Position numbers and translations under genes: made by a program
In this document: in pieces, positions 8,760 through 17,500 of the stretch
Numbering within the stretch: the stretch's first letter is position 1
Layout: the number at the start of each line of letters is the position of its first letter
Notes under the pieces: generated by a model
The model's database searches: none
Told to the model about the DNA's origin: nothing
What the model saw: the letters and a program-made list of their open reading frames with translations, nothing else
Assembly: GCA_937936785.1 (NCBI GenBank)
Contig: CALDDQ010000003.1
Span: 50,461-114,460, forward strand
Direction of reading: 5' to 3'
DNA length: 64,000 nucleotides
Origin: an uncultured Endomicrobiia bacterium
GTDB lineage: Bacteria; Elusimicrobiota; Endomicrobiia; DTEH01

Positions 8760-9484
8760 TTTTTTTTTATTAACAATTAATAGTGATACAACTAACAGTA
8801 ATAACAGTAACTATTTTAAATTAAACGCTTTTGTAAAAACATTATGGATTTTTTATAGATTGCTATGGGGTAGGAGCTATAAATGATAAAATGGATCTTC
8901 TACTAAGTATTATTCCTTTACTTTTTATTTTTTTCTAGCAATTTCATTTTTATATTCAAACATTATTGGTTTAAAATTTAGTTTTTTTGTTGTTTTGCGC
9001 TGGTTCCTATAATATATATTATGTTAAGTTATTATATTTATAGTATGCCTTATTTTTAAACTTAAAATATTCGATAATTCGTATTTTTTAAAAATAAATT
9101 AAAGCATTACATTATTTTTTATTTATTTGTTTTTCTGTAATTTATTTTTTATTTTTTGAATATTTTATTTAGCAGGATATTTATTTCTGTTTAACACTTT
9201 GAAAGCAGAATTTTTGATTAGTGGGGCTAATTTAAAAATTTTCAAATATGGTAGGTGTTGGGACCATTGTTATATTTCTGAAACTTCACCAAAACGCATT
9301 TAAACAGAAAAACTTTGACCAAAATGCAAAAGAAAAAAGAAATCAATTTTTAAAAACAATGTTTTTAAAGCAAGCAAAAAAACATATAAATGTATATTGC
9401 AAAGGAACTTTTTAAAAAAGTACAAAAATAAAATACTACGCAATAGTTATCTTATTTTTTATAAGGATAGACATAATTACTAAT
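8760..9484. other. Gene-free region between convergent genes
   Basis: No protein gene is supported. It holds a GGAG ribosome-binding-like site at about 8872-8876 in front of two micro-frames (8 codons from 8883; 16 hydrophobic codons, MDLLLSIIPLLFIFF, from 8891), which I cannot promote to genes. It also holds the candidate structured RNA at 9184-9310 and a perfect 9-bp hairpin TTTAAAAAC/GTTTTTAAA at 9349-9369. Confidence 0.5.
9184..9310. ncRNA. Candidate structured RNA with a three-way junction
   Basis: About 127 nt, visibly richer in G than its surroundings. An 11-bp perfect closing stem joins TTTCTGTTTAA (9184-9194) and TTAAACAGAAA (9300-9310). A second short stem pairs TGAAAG (9200-9205) with CTTCA (9284-9288), with one bulged A. 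Inside are two hairpins: 9209-9240 (AATTTTT/AAAAATT, then ATTAG/CTAAT, loop TGGGG) and 9240-9283 (TTTCA/TGAAA, AATAT/ATATT, GGT/ACC, loop AGGTGTTGGG). No known riboswitch, 4.5S, 6S, tmRNA or RNase P signature is seen. Strand is undecided. A MITE-like element with 11-bp terminal repeats is the alternative. Confidence 0.4.
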
Positions 9485-10592
9485 CTATATATTTTTTTCA
9501 AGATAAGCATCTATAAACTCATCAATATCTCCATCCATAACACCATCAATATTACTTGTTTCTATGCCTGTAATATTATCTTTTACAAGTTGATATGGCA
9601 TAAAAACGTATGACCTTTTTTGTCTTCCCCACCCTATTTCTCCTTTTTCTTGTCTTTCTTTGTATCTTTCTTTTTGTTCATCTTCAATTTTTAACTGATA
9701 TAATCGTGATTTTAACAACTTCATTGCCATAATTCTATTTTTTAATTGTGACCTTTCAGTTTGACACTGGACTATAATATTGGTTGGTATATGAGTAATT
9801 CTTACTGCAGATTCAGTTTTTTGTAAATGTTGCCCTCCATGACCAGAAGCACCGTAAGTATCAATTTTTATATCTTTTTCTTCAATCTCAATTTCTTCTT
9901 CCTCAACCTCTGGTATAACATCACAACTTGCAAATGAAGTATGTCTTCTTTTATTAGCATCAAATGGTGATATTCTAACCAATCTATGAACACCTTTTTC
10001 TCCTTTTAACAATCCATAAGAATATTTTCCCTTTACCATAAAAGTTATACTACGCAAGCCAGCTTCTTCACCTCTGGAAACATCTAATATTTCTATCTCA
10101 AAACTCTTTTTATTTGCCCACCTTGAATACATTCTAAACAACATTTCCACCCAATCACAAGATTCCGTTCCACCGGCTCCTGCATGCAAGGTTACAATTG
10201 CGTTTGATTCATCATGTGGATTTGACAATAAAAGATCCAATCTTAATTTTTTTATGGTTTTAGATAAAATATTAACTCTTTCTTCAAACTCAATATTTAA
10301 AGAACTGTCTTCAGATTGTTTTGCAAGTTCTATTACAGTTTCAATCTCGTTAACAAGATTTGAAAGTTGTGTCCAGATATTAACTATATCTTTTAACTTT
10401 TCTAATTCTTTAACAAGTGATATACGATAAGTTCTTTTTAATGAATTATTCCACAACTCTGGGTCAGATAATTGTTTTTCTATTTCAGGAATTTTTAATT
10501 TTTTGTTGTCAATGTCAAAGGAATCCTCTGATTTTTTCTGTTTCTTTTAACAAACAATTATATTTTTCTATGTATTCAAAACTTAATTCCAT
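9485..10592 (-). CDS. prfB: Peptide chain release factor 2, with programmed +1 frameshift
   Basis: RF2 releases the peptide at UGA and UAA stop codons. The gene is read in two frames: ATG at 10592 opens 25 codons ending in RGFL, then an in-frame TGA (10515-10517) is bypassed by a +1 shift at CTTTGAC, continuing as DIDNKKLKIP to the stop at 9485. The full protein is about 368 residues, close to E. coli RF2 (365), and the TGA is codon 26 as in E. coli. The second frame carries the stop-codon reading motif SPF (in VRISPFDANKRR) and the catalytic GGQ (in GHGGQHLQ). It lies 22 nt downstream of tRNA-Leu and ends the gap-pgk-secG group. A start at 10456 would cut off the N-terminus and is wrong. Confidence 0.97.
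10514..10529 (-). promoter_or_regulatory. RF2 autoregulatory frameshift site
   Basis: On the minus strand: an internal Shine-Dalgarno-like AGAGGA (10524-10529), a 3-nt spacer TTC, then slippery CTT, TGA and C. This matches spacing in the E. coli site (AGGGGG-TAT-CTT-TGA-C). Low RF2 favours the shift and so more RF2. Confidence 0.95.
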
Positions 10593-10614
10593 AAATTTAT
10601 TTTTATTAAAAACT

Positions 10615-10696
10615 TGCCGCGGGTGGGACTTGAACCCACACGGTGTTAACCATATGCCCCTCAAACATACGTGTCTGCCAGTTCCACCACCGCGGC
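10615..10696 (-). tRNA. tRNA-Leu (anticodon GAG)
   Basis: An 82-nt class II tRNA. The acceptor stem GCCGCGG pairs with CCGCGGC, discriminator A at 10615. The anticodon stem TATGT/GCATA encloses loop TTGAGGG, giving anticodon GAG for CUC/CUU. A short variable arm and T arm (GTGGG-TTCAAGT-CCCAC) are present. CCA is not encoded. It lies between secG and prfB on the same strand. Confidence 0.95.
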
Positions 10697-10903
10697 ATAT
10701 TTAATTTTAATTCTTAAAAAAATTTATACTATATAAACTTGTAAAAAATAGAACAAAATTCTTTTCCTTAATAATAAAAAATAATACTATTCATATTTTA
10801 TAGAAAAAGTTCTAAAAAAATATAATAAAAAAATCTCAAACAAAAATTTTTCTATTAACAATTTTTGCTCTATCATCTTTAACCAACAGACAAGTTCTGA
10901 AAA

Positions 10904-11161
10904 TTATTTCATCATTATTGATTCAATACCTGCTCTTGAAGAAAAAACCGTAAGACTTAATGTAGTGATAACAAAAATTATTGCCATAACAATTGTAACT
11001 TTTTTTAAAAACATTGAACCTGAAGATGAAGAAAATATTTGATCTGCTGCACCAGCACCAAAAATTCCACCGAAACCACCCATTTGTCCTAATTGTAACA
11101 ATATTGTTAAAACGAGTAAAACAGATACTATTATATGTAAAATAAAAATTAATGTATACAT
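10904..11161 (-). CDS. secG: Preprotein translocase subunit SecG
   Basis: An 85-residue protein with two hydrophobic segments separated by the conserved GGFGGIFG-type loop (QMGGFGGIFGAGAADQIFSS), the SecG signature. SecG is the small subunit of the SecYEG channel and eases SecA-driven export. Two ATG codons sit in tandem (11164 and 11161). The second is chosen because AGGAG lies 6 nt upstream of it and only 3 nt from the first. It follows pgk by about 30 nt, the common pgk-(tpi)-secG arrangement. Confidence 0.93.
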   Translation of the reverse strand: MYTLIFILHIIVSVLLVLTILLQLGQMGGFGGIFGAGAADQIFSSSSGSMFLKKVTIVMAIIFVITTLSLTVFSSRAGIESIMMK

Positions 11162-11194
11162 CATTTTCTCCTATAGTTTAATTCATAAAAAAAT

Positions 11195-12394
11195 TTATTT
11201 ATTTTGCAAAACATCAATACCCGGTAAAACTTTTCCTTCTAACAACTCTAAACTTGCCCCACCACCAGTTGAAATATGAGAAATTTTATCTGCAACAGAA
11301 AATTTTTTCACTGCACTAACAGAATCTCCACCACCAACTACGCTAATAGCACCATTTTCCGTTGCCTGCGCAACCAGTATTGCAACCTGTTTAGTTCCAT
11401 TCTGAAACTTTTCAATTTCAAACACACCCATAGGTCCATTCCAAACAATAGTTTTTGCTCCTTTAATAATTCCAGAAATTCTGTCAATACTATGTTGTCC
11501 AATATCAACACCAATAAAACCTTCTGGAATATCAACTACAGTACATTCTTTTGTTTGTGCATCTTTATCAATTTTATTTGCTAAAATATGGTCTATTGGT
11601 AGAAATAAGTTAATTCCTTTTTCTTGTGCTTTTTTTAACAAATCTTTAGCCAGGTCAACTTTGTCTTTTTCTACTAATGAATTCCCAACAGAAATTCCTC
11701 TTGCTAACAAAAAAGTATAAGCCATCGCACCACCTATAATTATTGCATCAACTTTGTTCATTAAATTGTCGATAACTTCAATTTTATCAGAAACTTTTGC
11801 CCCACCTAAAATTGCTACAAATGGTCTTTCTGGCGAATTTAAAATTTTATCAAAATATTTTATCTCTTTTTCTAACAAAAATCCTGCAACTGATGGTAAA
11901 AATTTTGCAACAGCATAAGTTGAGGTATGTGCTCTATGAACAGATCCAAACGCATCCTGAACAAATACACCATCTTTACCTACCAATGATACAAGTTCTT
12001 TGGCAAAATTTTCATCATTTTTTTCTTCTCTAGAATCAAAACGAATATTTTCTAACAACAAAATTTCACCACTTTTTAATTCATAAGCAACTGTTTTTGT
12101 TTTTTCATCAACTATTCCTTCTGCCATTATAACTTTCTTACCTAAAAGTTGTTCTAACTTTTTTGACACTGGTTTTAAAGAATATTTTGGTTCTATTTTA
12201 CCTTTTGGTCGACCTAAATGGCTCATCATTATCAACGAACATCCTTGTTCTAACAAATATTTCACTGTAGGCAAAGATTCTTTTATTCTTGTATCATCCT
12301 CAACTTCACCATTGTCATTTATTGGAACATTATAATCTACTCTTAATAAAACTTTTTTCTTTTTCAAATCTATATCCTTAATACTTTTTTTCAT
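11195..12394 (-). CDS. pgk: Phosphoglycerate kinase
   Basis: Glycolytic enzyme transferring the acyl phosphate of 1,3-bisphosphoglycerate to ADP. The full-length monomer (about 399 residues) shows VLLRVDYNVP near the N-terminus, LMMSHLGRPKG, the hinge region, VAILGGAKVSDKI, and the C-terminal nucleotide site VWNGPMGVFE and GGGDSVSAV. ATG at 12394 (MKKSIKD) is preferred to the ATG 12 nt upstream, because a GGGG lies 6 nt before it and homologues begin near there. It follows gap by about 70 nt and precedes secG. tpiA, often between pgk and secG, is absent here. Confidence 0.96.
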   Translation of the reverse strand: MKKSIKDIDLKKKKVLLRVDYNVPINDNGEVEDDTRIKESLPTVKYLLEQGCSLIMMSHLGRPKGKIEPKYSLKPVSKKLEQLLGKKVIMAEGIVDEKTKTVAYELKSGEILLLENIRFDSREEKNDENFAKELVSLVGKDGVFVQDAFGSVHRAHTSTYAVAKFLPSVAGFLLEKEIKYFDKILNSPERPFVAILGGAKVSDKIEVIDNLMNKVDAIIIGGAMAYTFLLARGISVGNSLVEKDKVDLAKDLLKKAQEKGINLFLPIDHILANKIDKDAQTKECTVVDIPEGFIGVDIGQHSIDRISGIIKGAKTIVWNGPMGVFEIEKFQNGTKQVAILVAQATENGAISVVGGGDSVSAVKKFSVADKISHISTGGGASLELLEGKVLPGIDVLQNK

Positions 12395-12465
12395 TTCATA
12401 CCCCATAAAAAATTTTTTTATATTTAAAAATTAAAATCAGAAAAATAATTTTTAGGGTTTAAATA

Positions 12466-13515
12466 TTACAACCCTTTTTTTAACATATATAGTATTAAAT
12501 CCACAACTCTATTAGAATAACCCCATTCATTATCATACCAAGATAATACTTTTACAAAGTTTCCACCAATAACTTTTGTGGACAAAGAATCAACAACTGA
12601 ACTTGCTGAATAATGATTGTAATCTATTGAAACTAAAGGTTCATCACTAACTTCGAGATACCCTTTCATTTTACCATTTGCAGCTTCTTTTAAAGCGTTA
12701 TTAATTTCTTCTGCAGTAGTGGTTTTTGCTAATGTGCAAGACAAGTCTACAACAGAAACATTTGCAGTTGGAACTCTTATTGCAAAACCATCTAATTTAC
12801 CTTTTAGTTCTGGTATTACAAGACCAATAGCTTTTGCAGCACCGGTTGAAGTTGGTATCATTGACATTGCAGCAGCACGCGCTCTACGTAAATCCGAATG
12901 CATCATATCTTGCACACGTTGATCATTTGTGTATGCATGAATTGTTGTCATCAATCCTTTCTCAATCCCCCATAAATCGTTTAACACTTTTGCTACAGGG
13001 GCTAAACAATTTGTTGTACAAGAAGCATTTGATAACACATGATGATTTTTTGGATCATATTTATCTTCATTAACTCCCATAACAATTGTAATATCTTCAC
13101 CTTCAGCTGGAGCTGAAATAATAACTTTTTTTACACCACCTTTTGTAATATGATTTTCAGCACCACGAACCGTTTTACCTTTTTTGTTAACACCATCTTT
13201 TTTTATTGTAAAAAGACCTGTAGATTCTACTACTACCTCTATTCCTAAATCTTTCCACGGAATTTCTGCCGGATCAGATTTCTTAAACACTTTAATATCC
13301 TGACCGTTTACGTTAATAGTATCGTCTGATGTAACTTTTACTTCTCCTGCAAATCTGCCGTGAACAGAATCATACTTTAACAAATGCGCATTAGTTTTTG
13401 TATCAGCCAAATCGTTAATCGCAACAAGTTGTAAATTTTTATCATTTCTTTCTAATATTGATCTTGATACTAACCTTCCTATTCTTCCAAATCCGTTTAT
13501 ACCTATTTTTACCAT
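12466..13515 (-). CDS. gap: Glyceraldehyde-3-phosphate dehydrogenase, type I
   Basis: A 349-residue NAD-dependent glycolytic dehydrogenase. The N-terminal Rossmann motif is [10 protein letters not shown], the catalytic Cys is in [12 protein letters not shown] (about residue 165), and the phosphate-binding STGAAKAIG and C-terminal [12 protein letters not shown] are intact. A good Shine-Dalgarno (AAGGAGAG) precedes the ATG by 7 nt and a TTGACA-17-TAATAG promoter lies upstream. It leads the operon gap-pgk-secG-tRNA-Leu-prfB. Confidence 0.97.
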   Translation of the reverse strand: MVKIGINGFGRIGRLVSRSILERNDKNLQLVAINDLADTKTNAHLLKYDSVHGRFAGEVKVTSDDTINVNGQDIKVFKKSDPAEIPWKDLGIEVVVESTGLFTIKKDGVNKKGKTVRGAENHITKGGVKKVIISAPAEGEDITIVMGVNEDKYDPKNHHVLSNASCTTNCLAPVAKVLNDLWGIEKGLMTTIHAYTNDQRVQDMMHSDLRRARAAAMSMIPTSTGAAKAIGLVIPELKGKLDGFAIRVPTANVSVVDLSCTLAKTTTAEEINNALKEAANGKMKGYLEVSDEPLVSIDYNHYSASSVVDSLSTKVIGGNFVKVLSWYDNEWGYSNRVVDLILYMLKKGL

Positions 13516-13608
13516 ATAATTACTCTCCTTTTTGTGTTAAATTTTTTTTAGTTTTCTAAGATTAGATTACTCTAAGAAAAACAATTAAAAACTTTCTTTA
13601 TCTTTTTA

Positions 13609-13637
13609 CTATTATTTTTTTAAAAATTGAATGTCAA
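13609..13637 (-). promoter_or_regulatory. Promoter of the gap operon
   Basis: On the minus strand, TTGACA (13632-13637), a 17-nt spacer and TAATAG (13609-13614). This predicts a leader of about 85 nt before gap, within which TTAGA-GTAA-TCTAA can form a small hairpin. The classic sigma-70 layout argues against a Bacteroidota host. Confidence 0.65.
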
Positions 13638-13715
13638 TAATTGCAAAAAAAAACAAATTAATTTTAAATCAAATTTGTAAATACATTATACAACAACTAT
13701 CATATATCATATATA

Positions 13716-14483
13716 TCATACATCTCTCGCAACGACATAACCAAAAACTTCTTTCGCTTTATTTTTTATCAAAACTTTTGCACATTGATTTATTGTCTCA
13801 GCAGTAGTGCACACATCATCAATTATTAATATTGTTTTATCTTTTATCAAACCTGCATTCTTTATTGTAAAAGCATCTTTTACATTATTTAATCGTTCAT
13901 CTCTAGATAACTTAAACTGTGAAATTGTATTTTTTTTACGCTTTATCAATTTTGGCAAAAAAATTATTTGTCCATTTTGTTTTTCAGTACTAATTATTTG
14001 GACAAATTTTTTAGCAATCAACTCTGCTTGATTATACCCTCGAGTGAGTTTTTTTAAACCTGACATAGGAACTGAACAAACTATATCTATTTTTTGTATA
14101 ATATCTATATTACCAAAAATTTTTTTAAAATTTTTATTCAATAAAAATGCAAAAAAATTACTCAAGTGTGGTTTGTTATTATATTTTAATTCATGAATTA
14201 AAGTTCTTATTGGATCTTTATATTCCACTGCACCTCTGATATTTTCTACCCACCATTTTCGTTCTTTTTCTTTTGTTTTACAATTATAACAATGAGATCC
14301 ACCATCTGGTAACGGTAGTCCACATTTTTTACAAACCATCCCTTCAACAAATTTTATTTTTCTATAGCATTCTTTGCATATGTAATACTCTTCACTGTAT
14401 TCTAAAGGACATTTACAATAAGTACAAATTTTTGGTATTATAGGATAAATAATTGCTTCAAAAAAATTATGTAATATTTTCAT
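13716..14483 (-). CDS. comF: ComF-family phosphoribosyltransferase-like protein
   Basis: A 255-residue protein with an N-terminal zinc-ribbon region (CTYCKCPL, CKECYRK, CKKCGLPL, CYNC within the first 90 residues) and a C-terminal PRTase fold with the PRPP loop ILIIDDVCTTAETI (about 220-233). ComF/GntX proteins are linked to DNA uptake during transformation; the exact chemistry is uncertain. SVPMSGLKKLTRGYNQAELIAK (about 137-158) is the family's RGYNQ motif. It is 39 nt downstream of the sprA-like gene, so possibly read from the same transcript. There is no Shine-Dalgarno. Confidence 0.88.
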   Translation of the reverse strand: MKILHNFFEAIIYPIIPKICTYCKCPLEYSEEYYICKECYRKIKFVEGMVCKKCGLPLPDGGSHCYNCKTKEKERKWWVENIRGAVEYKDPIRTLIHELKYNNKPHLSNFFAFLLNKNFKKIFGNIDIIQKIDIVCSVPMSGLKKLTRGYNQAELIAKKFVQIISTEKQNGQIIFLPKLIKRKKNTISQFKLSRDERLNNVKDAFTIKNAGLIKDKTILIIDDVCTTAETINQCAKVLIKNKAKEVFGYVVARDV

Positions 14484-14522
14484 TGGTTATTAAAATTAAA
14501 CAAGTAATTACAATTTAATCTC

Positions 14523-17500
14523 TTAAAATGTTATTGTCAACTGTCCCAACATGTTATAACTATAGTTTGTTTCCTTGTCTACTTCACGGTTTTGGTTATA
14601 TTCATATCTACCACCTACACGTACCCTTATATATTTTGATACTTCATAATCTAAATTTGAACTAACTTGTATTTGATCAACATTATTTGTTTTAACATCA
14701 AGAGAACTTTCTTTTCTTACATAAGAAAAATTAGTATCAACTATGAGACGATTCTGTAACGGGACAATTCCTAACCAAGGAATTTTTATACCATTTTTCG
14801 GAACTATATCCACATAATATCTTACACTAAAAGTATGGGTTATCAAATCTCTAATAGCAACACTTTTACTATCTTCAGCAAAATCTTTCCTATAATCATA
14901 CTTAGGAGTTAACCTCTGTCCAAAAAAAGGTAACCCAACTTGCAAACTCCAACCAAAATTATTTGCTCTTTCTATTCTTGTCAATGTTGCAGTGTTTAGT
15001 ATAACACTATATTTCTCTGCTTGTGTATCATCATAACTTCCTACTATATTATAATTTTTAAACAAATCAAAACTCAAAATTTCTCTATGAAACGAACTAA
15101 ACTCATAACTAACTTGTTTCGTCTCTACTGTTCTATAAGTATAACGCAAATCTAAACGTGAATTTGTAACATTTGGTTTCTCCCAAAAAACTATCAATAA
15201 TCTATCCAAATCGTATAATGTAGAACTTAAATCAGGCCATACTTTTGTATACGTTTTACGATAAGTACCTGTAATTTCTTCTTGTTTATCTTCGTCATTA
15301 TAATTTGCTGTAACATCGGTTCTACGAAAAAATTTTAATGCTTCAGGAAACCACACTCCTTCAAAAATTTTCCATGAAACACTGACCCTATGACTTAATT
15401 GAGTTAACCACTGTGTTCTGCTTGAAGTAGAAATTGTTTGTTCAAACCACAAATTTTCTAATTTTTTAAATTTGTACAAATCAATAATTTCTAAATCTTT
15501 TGGAAGATTTTCATGTTTATCACCAAAAATCAATCCTCTATTATAACTTATGTTTAAAGTTTTAATCTGTTCCAGATCTATAACATTTTTTGGTATAAAA
15601 CTTACTCCATAACTACCGCTAGCATTTCTCATAACATCTTTTTTCTCATATAAAGGTAATTTATAATCTTCTGCAATATCAATATCATAACTCGCAGTTG
15701 GTTTAAAAAATGGAATAATATTTAATGAAGTATTCGCTGCAGTTTTCCATCCCTTTCTTTTTGTAAACGAACTTATCATTATTTCCTCAATATCACTCTC
15801 GTACTTTGGGAAATTCCTCGGAGCAAAAAATGCTAAATTATACCAGTAATTTATTAAATCAGAAGTATCTGTTTTTTCTAACTTTGGTAAAACTAATTGG
15901 CTATCAATTCGTGTTTTGGGCATCTTTATTTCAGAATAAACATTTTTTGTTCCTGCAGTGAGGTTTAATGTAATTTGATTCCACAGGTTAAAAGGTAAAC
16001 TAAAATTTACATCTCTTGACTTGTCACGAGTAGGTGTAGACACCGACAAATTCCAGGGTGAAATATAAGTATGATTTTCGCTTGCAGTTATTCCTATATT
16101 TGTTGGAAGAACTGCTATATAAAATGAAAATGGAACACTATAATTTATTGAACCACTATATGTGTCAATAATATCTGTTTGTCTAAGTTCCGTAGAGGAA
16201 GAAACTGATTTAGTATACCCGGCACTTAACTGTGGTAACCATTTATTGTTAATCCTTATAGTTGTTGTCATACTACCTTCTGTTTTGGAAATCTCACCTT
16301 CTTCTAATTTAGAAACTAAATTCCCGGCCTTTATTGCAGATGGAGTAACAGTTACAGATTGTTTTCCTTGAAAACTTAATGGCATAAATCCTATTTTTGT
16401 AAAATTTAAGTACGCACTTGTTTCTGTTCTGTCTTGATTTGTTACTGCAGAAGTAAATGTTTCAAATTTTCTATCAATAGTTTTGTACCTTGAACCAAAA
16501 TTCATCCATGTCGGAACTGATAGGTCAAAATCAAACTTTCTTGCTATACCAGTTTTAATCCAACTATCCGATAGAAACATATCATTAACATAAATAATAC
16601 CTTTTTGATTATTTTTAGTTGCTTTTATTATTATTTCCATTTTAGATATAGCATCTAATTTTGGTATACCAGTAGAAACACATATTCCACCACTCTCATT
16701 AACTTTATCTAATTGCCAAACATCCGGCACGTTATCAAAATTCTGGTCAACTTGTTCAATAACAAATTGAGTCCAAGAATCTGTATTTTTTAAATATGTT
16801 ATAGTAGAAAATTCTACAAAATTGTTGTCATCAGTGTATGCTCGTAATTTTAGTTCAATATCATTACCATCATTAAAAATAAAAAAATTAAACTTATGGT
16901 GGTAAGAAAAATCATGAGCACGAGTATATAAAATCTGTGATATTGCATAATCCGTAGATTTTACAAAATCATATTTTATTGCTAATGCCTGTTCTGTTGT
17001 TAGAGATTGGTTAAATGGAGTTGATGTATTATTATCTGAAATTAACCTGTTGTTTTTAACATAATTTTTATCATTTTCGTTGTTAACAGCATAAATTTTT
17101 GATTTTGAAGGAGTTTTGTTTTCCCACCGGTTTCCTACTACTGAAATCTTTGCAATTTTTAATGTACCTTTTTTTCCATGACCCTGTATTCTTACCCTTG
17201 CATGTTTTATAACATTCCATATATTTTGCTGATTTACACTTACAAAAACTCTTGTAGAAATCCAACCGGTATAATTCAAATCTCCTAACTCATAACTACC
17301 AGCTAAATTATCAAATGTAGTCAATATACCATCACTATCTAAATCTTCACTATCCAACAAACCATTCCCTGCACCAATAAAATATTTGTTCAAACCAACA
17401 TTATAATCAAATCCTACATCTTCATGCAAATCTAATATCCCATTATTATTTTTATCTTCAGTATCAAGTATTCCGTCATTATCTATATCTTCTTTTACCT

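Noticed and set aside
8883..8938. Micro-frames with a good GGAG site (8 codons, and 16 hydrophobic codons from 8891)
   Set aside because: Too short to support as genes; a toxin-like peptide cannot be shown without a homologue or antitoxin RNA.
9184..9310. Reading the structured element as a known riboswitch or 4.5S/6S/tmRNA
   Set aside because: None of the conserved core sequences of TPP, cobalamin, SAM, FMN, glycine, c-di-GMP or fluoride riboswitches, or of the housekeeping RNAs, is present on either strand.
10417..10704. A 95-codon open frame on the plus strand over the prfB start and tRNA-Leu
   Set aside because: It overlaps a certain tRNA and the well-supported 5' part of prfB on the other strand.
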